Made by a program: the position numbers and the translations under genes. The notes beneath the pieces were generated by a model. That model was not told the DNA's origin. It ran no database searches and worked only from the letters and a program-made list of their open reading frames with translations. A stretch of 64,000 nt of DNA from Flavobacterium dauae (GTDB lineage: Bacteria > Bacteroidota > Bacteroidia > Flavobacteriales > Flavobacteriaceae). Within the stretch, counting starts at the first letter, position 1. The number at the start of each line of letters is the position of its first letter. The stretch covers positions 62,001 to 126,000 of the forward strand of contig NZ_CP130821.1 of the NCBI RefSeq assembly GCF_004151275.2, given 5' to 3'. Shown in pieces: positions 35,320 through 47,933 of the stretch.

Positions 35320-35973
35320 GTTTTTATGGCGTTCCCCTTCATTTCAGTTCCAAAAGCAAAAGCCGTAAAGTATACCCATTCAGACAAACAGAAAATCGAA
35401 GTAAACAGCCGGGTCGGGCTATCCGCTGCTATCCCTAACGCGGTTTTGTTTAAGGTTGTATGTTGTAAGTTTTAGGTCTTAAATAAAATCCGCGAAAATT
35501 TGTGCCATCTGTGGTTCAAAGTTTCAAGTTATAGGTTTTTTAATTATAAAATAAAATTTGTGAAAATCTGTGCAATCGTGGTTAAATGGTTTTAAATTCT
35601 CCTAAATCAATTGCCTCGAACTTTAGTTCGAGGGATTATTTAAATTTAGAATTGGCTTTAGCCAAATTTTTTGTATAATGTAAATTGTATTGCAGTAAAG
35701 CGTAAAAGACATCTGCGAAAATCTGTGCATTAATTTAGAAAAATGAATAGCGTCGAGCTTCAGCCCGATGAAAAAAAGTAACATAAATTCACCTTCAGCC
35801 AAACAATAATTGGTCAGTGCGCTTGTCCAACTGCCTGCATCCAACACCAAACGTCCAACATCCAACACCAATACATCATCTGTGTATCTGTGGTAAAAAG
35901 CACAATGATAATGTTTTACAAAAAAGATTGAAAAATTTTGCAAAAGTATTTGGAAAAGCGAAAAAAACAGTAC
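35320..35973. repeat. gene-free stretch with degenerate intergenic repeats
   Basis: No gene is visible here. The stretch contains palindromes CCTCGAACTTTAGTTCGAGG (35614-35633) and TTGGCTTTAGCCAA (35652-35665), and three degenerate copies of a CGAAAATTTGTGCxATCTGTGG-like unit (about 35485-35518, 35560-35585, 35709-35732). It also has CATCCAACACCAAAC-like repeats (about 35840-35880). Related sequence recurs after the rRNA operon (41770-42160). Confidence 0.6.
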
Positions 35974-35981
35974 TATATTTG
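35974..35981 (+). promoter_or_regulatory. stable-RNA promoter -7 element TATATTTG (P1)
   Basis: Exact TAnnTTTG followed by CAACCGCTTTC, about 110 bases upstream of tRNA-Val. The downstream CAACCGCTT is identical to that of P3 at 36224. Confidence 0.6.
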
Positions 35982-36062
35982 CAACCGCTTTCAGAACAAC
36001 GAAAGCCACGTTCATAGAAAAAAAAGTAAAAAATAAATTTGGATGATATTGTAAAAGGTTTT

Positions 36063-36070
36063 TATCTTTG
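36063..36070 (+). promoter_or_regulatory. tRNA-Val promoter -7 element TATCTTTG (P2)
   Basis: Exact TAnnTTTG followed by CAGTCCGTTC, 20 bases upstream of the tRNA 5' end. Confidence 0.65.
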
Positions 36071-36090
36071 CAGTCCGTTCAAAAAAGAAA

Positions 36091-36165
36091 GGGCGATTAG
36101 CTCAGCTGGTTCAGAGCACCTCGTTTACACCGAGGGGGTCGGGGGTTCGAACCCCTCATCGCCCA
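36091..36165 (+). tRNA. tRNA-Val (anticodon TAC)
   Basis: Acceptor arms GGGCGAT (36091-36097) and ATCGCCC (36158-36164) pair and A is the discriminator. The D arm is AGCTCAGCTGGTTCAGAGC, the anticodon loop TTTACAC gives TAC, and the T arm has GGTTCGAACCCC. CCA is not encoded. It precedes the rRNA operon and has its own promoter. Confidence 0.95.
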
Positions 36166-36223
36166 CAAAAAAAACTTTCTAAAAAAAATATCAAAAAAGT
36201 TTTGGTGTTTTAAAAAGAAGTTT

Positions 36224-36231
36224 TACCTTTG
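36224..36231 (+). promoter_or_regulatory. rRNA operon promoter -7 element TACCTTTG (P3)
   Basis: Exact TAnnTTTG followed by CAACCGCTTAG, about 140 bases upstream of the 16S 5' end. A 5' leader with AAGCTAAGCAAGC follows. Confidence 0.65.
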
Positions 36232-36371
36232 CAACCGCTTAGAAAAACAAGCTAAGCAAGCAAAAAAAGAATAACAAGTTCATAGACATATTGGATTAAC
36301 AGAAAATTAAAGAGTAAGAGCTTTTGGGTAACTAAAAGGTCTTGAACAACACATCAAAAAATATAAAAAAT

Positions 36372-37892
<1,521 letters not shown>

Positions 37893-37962
37893 TAGAGATG
37901 GTTCAAGCATCTTTTACTCTTTAACTGTTGGTTCAAAAAATAAAAAAATAAGTAAAATACAG

Positions 37963-38036
37963 AGTCTCGTAGCTCAGCTGGTTAGAGTACTACACTGATA
38001 ATGTAGGGGTCGGCAGTTCGAGTCTGCCCGGGACTA
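37963..38036 (+). tRNA. tRNA-Ile (anticodon GAT)
   Basis: AGTCTCG (37963-37969) pairs with CGGGACT (38029-38035) and A is the discriminator. The D arm is GCTCAGCTGGTTAGAGT, the anticodon loop CTGATAA gives GAT, and the T arm has GTTCGAGTC. It lies in the 16S-23S spacer in the usual position. Confidence 0.95.
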
Positions 38037-38039
38037 CTT

Positions 38040-38175
38040 TAAATTACGAATTGATAATTATGAATTACAAATTATGAATTACGAATTAAAAACTGAAAAA
38101 CTTATTTACAAGGAAATTCTAGAAGTTAAGAATCCACAATTCGTAATTCGTAATTAAAAGATTCGTAATTAAATT
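38040..38175. repeat. AT-rich GAATTACGAATT-type repeats between the two spacer tRNAs
   Basis: Left cluster AATTACGAATT ... AATTATGAATTACAAATTATG (38043-38090) and right cluster AATTCGTAATTCGTAATT (38139-38156) with ATTCGTAATT (38161-38170) are reverse complements, so the spacer RNA can fold into a long hairpin. Similar repeats are common in flavobacterial intergenic DNA. Confidence 0.7.
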
Positions 38176-38249
38176 GGGGGATTAGCTCAGCTGGCTAGAG
38201 CGCCTGCCTTGCACGCAGGAGGTCATCGGTTCGACTCCGATATTCTCCA
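38176..38249 (+). tRNA. tRNA-Ala (anticodon TGC)
   Basis: GGGGGAT (38176-38182) pairs with ATTCTCC (38242-38248) with two G-U pairs and A is the discriminator. The D arm is AGCTCAGCTGGCTAGAGC, the anticodon loop TTGCACG gives TGC, and the T arm has GGTTCGACTCC. Confidence 0.95.
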
Positions 38250-38554
38250 CGATTTACTGTACTATGTAAATTGTATATCGTATAATGAAACATTATACAA
38301 TTTTACAAAATACATTATACAATACAAAAAGTTCATTGACATATTGAGATACATTTAAAAAGTAGAAAATATTTTTAGTTGTAAGTATTATGTTTTAAGT
38401 TGTAAGTTTTCGAACTAAAGATAAAAAGCAACATACTACAAACTAACATAATAATATAAAGCACATTTTTTGGTTGTAAGTTATAAGGTATACGTTTTAG
38501 GTTTACGAACCTATAACATAAAACCTACAACATAGAACTAAAAAAGTAGAGCAC
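38250..38554. repeat. repeat-rich spacer between tRNA-Ala and 23S
   Basis: No gene is present. It holds a hairpin of TGTATATCGTATAATG with CATTATACA (about 38270-38301) and several TTGTAAGTT/ACATACTACAA-type segments. The last 32 bases of the repeat block (38507-38538) recur after the 23S gene at 41575-41606 with 30 of 32 identities. Confidence 0.7.
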
Positions 38555-41430
<2,876 letters not shown>

Positions 41431-41574
41431 GCTCTAGGAATTGCTTTATAAAAGCTGACAGCAAACAGAGGTCAGTAATCAGATAAAATTCTACAAAAAT
41501 AGTATCGAAAATATGTTAACAATATTGCAACACAAGTTGCTGTTTTAAGTTGTTAGTTATAAGTTTTAAGATTA

Positions 41575-41606
41575 GAACCTATGACATAAAACCCACAACA
41601 TAGAAC
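41575..41606 (+). repeat. direct repeat of the pre-23S spacer segment
   Basis: It begins GAACCTATGACATAAAACCC and ends ACAACATAGAAC, matching 38507-38538 at 30 of 32 positions. The two copies bracket the 23S gene in direct orientation. Confidence 0.8.
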
Positions 41607-41615
41607 AAAAAGCTT

Positions 41616-41724
<109 letters not shown>

Positions 41725-41732
41725 TTTTTTAG

Positions 41733-41769
41733 AAGTCCTTATCAGAATTGATAAGGACTTTTTTGTTTT
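41733..41769 (+). terminator. rRNA operon terminator
   Basis: AAGTCCTTATC (41733-41743) and GATAAGGACTT (41750-41760) form a perfect 11-bp stem with a 6-base loop, followed by TTTTTGTTTTT. Confidence 0.9.
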
Positions 41770-42217
41770 TATTAACCACAGATTGCACGGATTTTAAATA
41801 TGCATCTTCTTCACCCAACTTTAAACTTTTTTAACCACAGGTTGCACATTAACACGGAATTTTAAGTGTACAATTTTACAATATACATTATACAAAAGTA
41901 AAATTTGGCTAAAGCCCAACGTAATTAATCTTGTGTACTGATTTTACAAACATCCAGCATCCAACACCAAACTTCAAACATTTTTAGCACGGGTTTTATT
42001 CTTACAACATACAACAATACAATTTATATTATACAAAAGAAACTTTGGCTAAAGCCAACTACTAATTGCTTCATAACATCGGGCTAAAGCCCGACGCAAT
42101 TAATCTTGTGTACTGATTTTACAAACATCCAACATCAAACATCCCTCATCAAACCCCCAACATTAAACTTAAAAACTCAACTTTTATCCGTACCTTTCCT
42201 TTTAAATTAAACGGTTT
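41770..42217. repeat. gene-free stretch with direct and palindromic repeats
   Basis: No gene is visible. A unit of about 60 bases (GGCTAAAGCCCAACGTAATT, then AATCTTGTGTACTGATTTTA and CAAACATCCA) occurs at about 41908-41965 and again at about 42081-42140. A third TTGGCTAAAGCCAA palindrome lies at about 42044-42057. ACCACAGATTGCAC-like segments (41775-41790, 41831-41846) match those before the operon. Confidence 0.65.
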
Positions 42218-43333
42218 ATGAAAGGTTTTTTAGTTACACTTTTTATATTATTACAATCAAGTATTCTTTTTGCTAACGATGGTGCTTATTTTATGAGCGG
42301 AAATCAATTAATACCTATCAAGGAAACAAGTGTTCAGGTGCGTAAAGAAATTTTGTCTTTAAAGCGTGTAGATGATGATTTTTTAGAAGTTACGGTTGAT
42401 TATACTTTTTTTAATCCTGAAAAAACGGCTAAAACAATTTTGGTGGGTTTTGAAGCCTTTTCTCCGTCTGGGGATGCAGATTTCTTCCCTAAAAACGGTC
42501 AGCATCCTTATATGAACAATTTCACAGTAAATTTAAATCAAAAGATACTTCCGTACGAGATTTCGTATGTATCAACAGAAGATGCAAAAAAGGAACTTTC
42601 CCTCAAGGATATCGAAAACACTATTAAAGAGTTCGATTATGCAGAATTTTATTACGTATATCATTTCAATGCAACGTTTAAACCTGGTGATAATCGTTTG
42701 GTGCATACTTACAAGTTCCGCTTGTCTGGTTCGGTAGATTATTTGTACAATTTTGAAAATGTTTTAACGGCTGCAAATCGTTGGGCAAATAACAAAATTG
42801 ACGATTTTACGTTAAATATTGATATGGGTGATTATCAGGATTTTTGTATAAATCAAACTTTTTTTAAGTCGGTTGATGAATGGATTGTAAATGGTACCGG
42901 AGAGAAAGTTGATGATTTCATGAAAGAATACCGTCATTCTGACGGACAAGATGCCGCTGCTTTTTTTGTTCAGAAAGGAACTGTTCAGTTTAAAAAGAAA
43001 AATTTTCATCCAAAAGGAGAACTATTTTTATTCAATCCGCGTTATCTAACATATCAGGAACCTTTTAGTTTGGATATGTATTTGCCTTTAAGTACTGATT
43101 CGGGTGTGTATTTTGAAGAAGTAACAGATGAAAATGCTTTAAAAGTGCTTCAGAATTTGCCGTATGCCCGCAGAGGTTATATATTTAGCAATTCGGTTTT
43201 AAAAAATTATTACGAGAAAATGCCTTGGTATATTCTGAATAAAGATTATGTTCCAAAACCTGATGAATTAGAAGAAAACGAAATAAAATGGTTGGCTGAT
43301 CTTAAAAAAGTCAAAATAAAAAGATCAAAGTAA
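42218..43333 (+). CDS. secreted protein of unknown function, DUF4424-like
   Basis: The 371-residue protein has a signal peptide (MKGFLVTLFILLQSSILFA) followed directly by NDGAYFMSGNQLIPI and then VTVDYTFFNPEKTAKTILVGFEAFSP. These features recall DUF4424 and similar secreted families in which an NDG N-terminus and a long beta domain are conserved. Two aromatic-rich parts follow (YAEFYYVYHFNATFKPGDN, FLFNPRYLTYQEPFSLDMYLPL). The end is basic (KKVKIKRSK). It leads an operon of three genes with gaps of 2 and 5 bases. A near-consensus TACCTTTC lies at 42191-42198. Confidence 0.6.
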   Translation: MKGFLVTLFILLQSSILFANDGAYFMSGNQLIPIKETSVQVRKEILSLKRVDDDFLEVTVDYTFFNPEKTAKTILVGFEAFSPSGDADFFPKNGQHPYMNNFTVNLNQKILPYEISYVSTEDAKKELSLKDIENTIKEFDYAEFYYVYHFNATFKPGDNRLVHTYKFRLSGSVDYLYNFENVLTAANRWANNKIDDFTLNIDMGDYQDFCINQTFFKSVDEWIVNGTGEKVDDFMKEYRHSDGQDAAAFFVQKGTVQFKKKNFHPKGELFLFNPRYLTYQEPFSLDMYLPLSTDSGVYFEEVTDENALKVLQNLPYARRGYIFSNSVLKNYYEKMPWYILNKDYVPKPDELEENEIKWLADLKKVKIKRSK

Positions 43334-43335
43334 AA

Positions 43336-44043
43336 ATGAATTTTATTAAACAGATTTTATTGGTTATCGTAATTGTTTTGCCTTTCTTTATGAACGGTCA
43401 AAATACGTACAATCAAAAAAAAGAATACGGTTATAATGGTCCGCTTAAAAAGGTAACAACGTATATGGTACACGTGTCTCGGTATCGAATTCCTGTTGAT
43501 ACGCTTGATTTTTTCGGGAAAATCAACATGAATTTTACCAAAAACGGCGATGTAACTACCTACAACAGATTTTACAATATGCCCGATTATCTGTATAAAA
43601 GTAAAGCAGTTTTTTCGGGTTCGGGTAAAAATATTTCATATAAAGAGTCAAGTAAGGTAAACGATGCAGCCGAAATCAATACAAATTATAAGTTTGTTTG
43701 GATCGATCCGCTAAAATATGAAATTAAACCTTTAAGTCAGAGCGATTCAACCAGCAGATTTATTACCTTAAATCCTGATTTTACTATTGATAAAGTTGTT
43801 TTTAAAGCATCGAATTTTGAAAGTGAAGAGAGAGCATCGTATCATTACAACAACAAAAATCAGTTAGAAAAAATCGTTTACAAAGTCACTTCAACAGAAA
43901 ACGATGTCACAACAGTTAAAGACGATGTACGTGTAATTAAATCGGTTGATGTTTTTAACAACGCCACCGTTATCTATTTTTATGAAAAAGAACACAGTCG
44001 GTTTCCAAAATCAGTTGTGTTTAAATATTACGAATATTATTAG
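43336..44043 (+). CDS. secreted protein of unknown function
   Basis: The 235-residue protein has a signal peptide (MNFIKQILLVIVIVLPFFMNGQ) and then repeated short strands. Motifs such as YGYNGPLKKVTTYMV, KNGDVTTYNRFYN and SYHYNNKNQLEKIVYKV look like YD-type or RHS-like repeats found in Bacteroidota secreted proteins. I recognise no enzyme motif. It starts 2 bases after the DUF4424-like gene and is followed after 5 bases by a methyltransferase, so the three share one transcript. Confidence 0.6.
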   Translation: MNFIKQILLVIVIVLPFFMNGQNTYNQKKEYGYNGPLKKVTTYMVHVSRYRIPVDTLDFFGKINMNFTKNGDVTTYNRFYNMPDYLYKSKAVFSGSGKNISYKESSKVNDAAEINTNYKFVWIDPLKYEIKPLSQSDSTSRFITLNPDFTIDKVVFKASNFESEERASYHYNNKNQLEKIVYKVTSTENDVTTVKDDVRVIKSVDVFNNATVIYFYEKEHSRFPKSVVFKYYEYY

Positions 44044-44048
44044 TTAAG

Positions 44049-44843
44049 ATGAAAAAAGTAGAAAATTATATCGCGATAAATAAAGAATCATGGAACAACA
44101 GAACCGATGTTCATGTAAAATCTGATTTCTATGATTTAGATGGATTTATAAATGGAAAATCATCGTTAAACTCGATTGAATTGGAACTGTTGGGCGACGT
44201 TTCCGGAAAATCGATTTTACATCTACAATGTCATTTTGGGCAGGATAGTTTGTCGTTAAGCAGAATGGGAGCAAAAGTAACAGGAATTGATTTATCTGAC
44301 AAAGCCATAAAAGTTGCAAAGGAATTGACCGAAAAGTTAAATGTTGATGCCGAATTTATTTGTTGCGATTTATACGATTTGCCCAATCATTTAAACAAAA
44401 CCTTCGATATTGTTTTTACAAGTTACGGAACTATTGGCTGGTTACCCGATTTAGACAAATGGGCAGCTGTGGTATCGCAATTCTTAAAACCTGAAGGAAA
44501 ATTTGTGTTTGCAGAATTTCATCCGGTAGTTTGGATGTTTGATGATGCTTTTGAAAAGATCGAATACAACTACTTTAAAAGCGAAGCTATTGAAACGTTA
44601 GAAGGAAGTTACACCGAATCAACAACCGATGCAAAACAGCAATTTATAACGTGGAATCACAGTTTAAGCGAAGTTTTAAGTAGTTTGTTAAAACAAGGAT
44701 TGCAGATCAATTCGTTCAACGAATACGATTATTCGCCTTACAACTGTTTTCAAAATACCATAGAATTTGAACCGAATAAATTTAGAATTGAACATTTAGG
44801 GAATAATATCCCTATGGTTTATTCACTAACGGCAACCAAATAA
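44049..44843 (+). CDS. class I SAM-dependent methyltransferase
   Basis: The 264-residue cytoplasmic enzyme has the SAM-binding motif I SILHLQCHFGQDSLSLSRMGAKVTGIDLSD (about residues 54-83), motif II-like ICCDLYDLP, and post-motif FDIVFTSYGTIGWLPDL. The N-terminus (AINKESWNNRTDVHVKSDFYD) is that of a small-molecule methyltransferase subfamily common in flavobacteria. The substrate is unknown. It is last in the operon with two secreted proteins, a surprising partner for them. A terminator follows, shared with the convergent DUF808 gene. Confidence 0.85.
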   Translation: MKKVENYIAINKESWNNRTDVHVKSDFYDLDGFINGKSSLNSIELELLGDVSGKSILHLQCHFGQDSLSLSRMGAKVTGIDLSDKAIKVAKELTEKLNVDAEFICCDLYDLPNHLNKTFDIVFTSYGTIGWLPDLDKWAAVVSQFLKPEGKFVFAEFHPVVWMFDDAFEKIEYNYFKSEAIETLEGSYTESTTDAKQQFITWNHSLSEVLSSLLKQGLQINSFNEYDYSPYNCFQNTIEFEPNKFRIEHLGNNIPMVYSLTATK

Positions 44844-44844
44844 A

Positions 44845-44867
44845 AAGAGGATCATTTTGATCCTCTT
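44845..44867. terminator. terminator between the methyltransferase and DUF808 genes
   Basis: AAGAGGATCA (44845-44854) and TGATCCTCTT (44858-44867) form a perfect 10-bp stem with a 3-base loop. T runs follow best on minus. Confidence 0.75.
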
Positions 44868-44873
44868 ATGTTT

Positions 44874-45782
44874 TTAATGACTTACTTTTTTACCAAACAT
44901 CTTTTTATACGCTGTAACCAGTAAAACTACAATTAAACCGGCAACAATACCATAGACAAAATGTTTAGGCGTTTCAGGGAAATTTGGTAAAAAATGATGT
45001 AAATAATCGATGTTATGATCAAAAATACCGCCCGAAACCAACAATAAAGCCAACGTTCCAATAACACCTAAAGCTTTAATTACCAACGGAAGTGCTTTAA
45101 TTAGTAAGTTACCCATTTTAGCTAATAAGCCGTTTTCGCTTTTCGATTTTTTTATCAGTTTGTAACCCGCATCGTCCATACGAACAATTAACGCTACAAT
45201 TCCGTAAACACCCACAGTTGCAATAATCGCGACAATAGAAACCGTAACAACTTCAACCAAAAAAGGATTAAACTGTGACTTTAAAGCTTCGTAACCATCT
45301 TTTGCAGCAGCAAGTGCAATAATTACAATTTCTAACGATAAGATAAAATCAGTAGTAATAGCCGATTTTACTTTGGCTTTTTCTACTGCTTCGCCGTCTT
45401 CGTTAACTTCGGTAGCTTCTTCAATAACTTCAGCCCCTTTTTTTTCTCTGTGAAATAAAAATTCAACAATTTTCTCAACACCTTCAAAGGCTAAGTAAAA
45501 TCCACCGATGATCAAAATAAATTTGATTGCTGGCGAATACAGCCACTCCAACAAGAAAACAAAAGGAACAATAATTAGTTTGTTTATGAACGATCCTTTC
45601 ATAATTTTCATTAACACAGGAACTTCTCTCGATGAAAGAAAACCAGTTGCTTTTTCAGCGTTAACAGCAAGGTCGTCACCTAAAATTCCAGCTGTTTTTT
45701 GTGTTGCAATTTTGCTAGTAACTGCTACATCGTCCATTAAAGCAGCGATATCGTCTAAAATTGCAAAAAAACCTGATGCCAT
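44874..45782 (-). CDS. DUF808 family inner-membrane protein (YedI-like)
   Basis: The 302-residue protein begins MASGFFAILDDIAALMDDVA, the hallmark of the DUF808 family, then DLAVNAEKATGFLSSREVPVLMKIMKGSFINKLIIVP. About seven membrane helices alternate with a charged loop (HREKKGAEVIEEATEVNEDGEAVEKAKVK, about 110-138). E. coli YedI belongs here; the function is unknown, with transport proposed. It has its own promoter and terminator. Confidence 0.88.
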   Translation of the reverse strand: MASGFFAILDDIAALMDDVAVTSKIATQKTAGILGDDLAVNAEKATGFLSSREVPVLMKIMKGSFINKLIIVPFVFLLEWLYSPAIKFILIIGGFYLAFEGVEKIVEFLFHREKKGAEVIEEATEVNEDGEAVEKAKVKSAITTDFILSLEIVIIALAAAKDGYEALKSQFNPFLVEVVTVSIVAIIATVGVYGIVALIVRMDDAGYKLIKKSKSENGLLAKMGNLLIKALPLVIKALGVIGTLALLLVSGGIFDHNIDYLHHFLPNFPETPKHFVYGIVAGLIVVLLVTAYKKMFGKKVSH

Positions 45783-45799
45783 ATCTATTTAAAATTTTT

Positions 45800-45807
45800 C
45801 AAATGTA
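45800..45807 (-). promoter_or_regulatory. -7 promoter element TACATTTG of the DUF808 gene
   Basis: Exact TAnnTTTG on minus, 17 bases upstream of the ATG at 45782. Confidence 0.55.
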
Positions 45808-45854
45808 AAAATATAAATTTATCTTTAGTTTCATTTTTTTAATTCATTATTATA

Positions 45855-46568
45855 ATGAAAAATATATACGAACCAGAATATGTAAAACAATTGTTCAACC
45901 AAATGTCTAGTTCTTATGAACGTGTAAACTATATAACATCGTTTGGATTTTCAATTCGTTGGCGTAAACAGTTTTTAAATAAGCTTGGTAAATCTGCTGA
46001 AAAATTAAATGTTTTAGACATTATGTCTGGTTTGGGCGAAAATTGGGTGCATTTAAAAACTAATTTTCCAAATGCTTGTTTTACTGTTTTAGATTTTTCT
46101 GAACAAATGATTATCAATTCTAAACTTAAGGCAAACAGAGTTTTTGGAAACAACACAGAAATTATGTGTGCAAATGTTTTACAAAGTGGTTTACCTGATA
46201 ATAATTATGATATTGTTTCGTGTGCATTTGGATTAAAAACTTTTAATGAGGAACAGTTTAATTTACTTGCTAAGGAAATAAACCGAATTTTAAAACCAGG
46301 TGGAAAATTTACTTTTGTAGAAGTTTCTACACCTGATAATAAAATTTTATCTTTCTTTTATAGTTTTTATGTAGGAAAGGTTATACCTATTTTTGGGAAA
46401 GTGTTTTTAGGAAATCCTGAAGATTATAAAATGCTATGGATTTACACGAGCAATTTTAAAAACAGTAAAAAGATTAAAACTATTTTTGAAAGTCACGGAT
46501 TAAATGTAAATTATTCTGATTACTTTTTTGGATGTGCTTCAGGAATTAACGGAAATAAATATAAATAA
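45855..46568 (+). CDS. UbiE/COQ5-like methyltransferase
   Basis: The 237-residue class I methyltransferase has NVLDIMSGLGENWVHLKTNFPNACFTVLDFSEQMI (motif I) and VSCAFGLKTFNEEQFNLLAKEINRILKPGGKFTFVEVSTP (post-motifs). The latter segment is like the MenG/UbiE family, but the N-terminus differs, and this is probably not the essential menaquinone methyltransferase. The region has slightly lower GC than its neighbours. It is followed after 4 bases by DUF4256. A near-consensus TATCTTTA lies 27 bases upstream. Confidence 0.78.
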   Translation: MKNIYEPEYVKQLFNQMSSSYERVNYITSFGFSIRWRKQFLNKLGKSAEKLNVLDIMSGLGENWVHLKTNFPNACFTVLDFSEQMIINSKLKANRVFGNNTEIMCANVLQSGLPDNNYDIVSCAFGLKTFNEEQFNLLAKEINRILKPGGKFTFVEVSTPDNKILSFFYSFYVGKVIPIFGKVFLGNPEDYKMLWIYTSNFKNSKKIKTIFESHGLNVNYSDYFFGCASGINGNKYK

Positions 46569-46572
46569 AACT

Positions 46573-47130
46573 ATGAAAAGTAAATTATCACAAGAAGAAC
46601 AATCAAGTTTATTAGATACATTAAAAACGCGTTTTGCAAAAAATATGCATCGTCATAAAAATATCAATTGGAAAGATGTTCAAGCAAAACTGGAAAAAGA
46701 TCCTTCAAAAATTGATGTGTTATTTAGAATGGAAGAAACTGGTGGTGAACCAGATGTGGTTGTTTTCGATGAAAAATCGAAAGAACTTATTTTTTGCGAT
46801 TGTGCTGCCGAAAGTCCAAAAGGGCGTCGCAGTTATTGTTATGATCGCCCGGCTTTAGATGCACGCAAAGAACATAAACCGACAAATAGTGCCATTGATG
46901 CGGCTCATGAAATTGGAATTAAATTATTGAATGAAGAGGAATATCGCACTTTACAATCTTTAGAAGCTTTTGATAAGAAAACATCGAGCTGGATTGAAAC
47001 ACCAAAGAAAATTCGAGATTTAGATGGTGCTTTGTTTGGTGATTTTAGATATGATACCGTGTTTTTTTATCACAACGGTGCATCGTCTTACTATGCAGCG
47101 CGCGGTTTTCGTGGTTTGTTAAAGGTTTAG
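46573..47130 (+). CDS. DUF4256 family protein
   Basis: The 185-residue protein matches DUF4256 from start to end: LLDTLKTRFAKNMHRHKNINW, EETGGEPDVVVFDEKS, FCDCAAESPKGRRSYCYDRPAL, TKTSSWIETPKKIRDLDGALFGDFRYDTVFFYHNGASSYYAARGFRG. The function is unknown. I chose the ATG at 46573, 4 bases after the methyltransferase stop; an in-frame ATG at 46528 would extend it into that gene without family support. Confidence 0.85.
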   Translation: MKSKLSQEEQSSLLDTLKTRFAKNMHRHKNINWKDVQAKLEKDPSKIDVLFRMEETGGEPDVVVFDEKSKELIFCDCAAESPKGRRSYCYDRPALDARKEHKPTNSAIDAAHEIGIKLLNEEEYRTLQSLEAFDKKTSSWIETPKKIRDLDGALFGDFRYDTVFFYHNGASSYYAARGFRGLLKV

Positions 47131-47188
47131 TTTCTTCGATGAAAAATGTATTCGAGTTGCTTTTTTGTTAGTAATAGGTAAAAAAATA

Positions 47189-47911
47189 TTAAAATTGGAT
47201 GAATGGTGTTGTTAAATCGTGATAAAATAAAACCCGCCAGTTTTCTGCTTCAGCCTGTTCTTTCCAAACCTTGCGAAATTCCATGGCTTTGTGCCCGTCG
47301 TAATCTGTTTTGTAAGCAATAGATCGTTTTAAATAACCAATTGTAGGTAAATCATCTGCTCCGTAAAAAATTGTGGAAGTATCTTCTTTAATCCAGAAAA
47401 CCTGATGAAATTTAGAATGCCCAGCTGTTACCTTAAATGTGATTTCGGGAGTTATTTCTCCTTCATCATAGTGCAACCAGACAATGTTTGATAGATTTTG
47501 CAGTTCGTTTAACAACGGAATATTGTACGAAGGATTTTCGGTTTGTTGCAAAGCAAAATCGTATTCGCGTTTTTGAATGTATATTGCTGCATCGGGGAAA
47601 TTCTGAACAAATTTGTTATCACTAAAATAACCCAAACCACCGACATGATCTTTATGCAAATGCGAAAGTAGAATTTTGGTAATATCGTTAGGATTTATAT
47701 TTTGATCTTTCAATCGCTTTAAAATAACAGGTTCGTTATCTTCTAAAAATCCTAAACCAAGATCAAGCAGAATGGTATCGGAACCAAGAGTAATTAAAAA
47801 AGGCTGAATGGCAAGTTTAATATTTGTGCTTTCGTCATTCGGGTTTAAATATTCAAAATTTTTACGTTTATCTACTTTAAAGTCGCCTTGTTTAATTACT
47901 GTAAGTTCCAC
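47189..47911 (-). CDS. MBL-fold metallo-hydrolase
   Basis: The 240-residue protein carries the zinc motif SHLHKDHVGGL (about residues 82-92), a later His in VTAGHSKFHQVFW and Asp in FYGADDLPTIGY. This is the layout of the glyoxalase II/quorum-quenching-like branch of metallo-beta-lactamase-fold enzymes. There is no signal peptide. It follows the DUF4026 gene by 22 bases on minus. The substrate is unknown. Confidence 0.85.
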   Translation of the reverse strand: MELTVIKQGDFKVDKRKNFEYLNPNDESTNIKLAIQPFLITLGSDTILLDLGLGFLEDNEPVILKRLKDQNINPNDITKILLSHLHKDHVGGLGYFSDNKFVQNFPDAAIYIQKREYDFALQQTENPSYNIPLLNELQNLSNIVWLHYDEGEITPEITFKVTAGHSKFHQVFWIKEDTSTIFYGADDLPTIGYLKRSIAYKTDYDGHKAMEFRKVWKEQAEAENWRVLFYHDLTTPFIQF

Positions 47912-47933
47912 TTTTTTATTGCTTTTGAAAGTA

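Noticed and set aside
38040..38175. Possible CRISPR array in the tRNA spacer
   Set aside because: The AT-rich units differ in length and spacing, occur in both orientations and have no unique spacers or cas genes.
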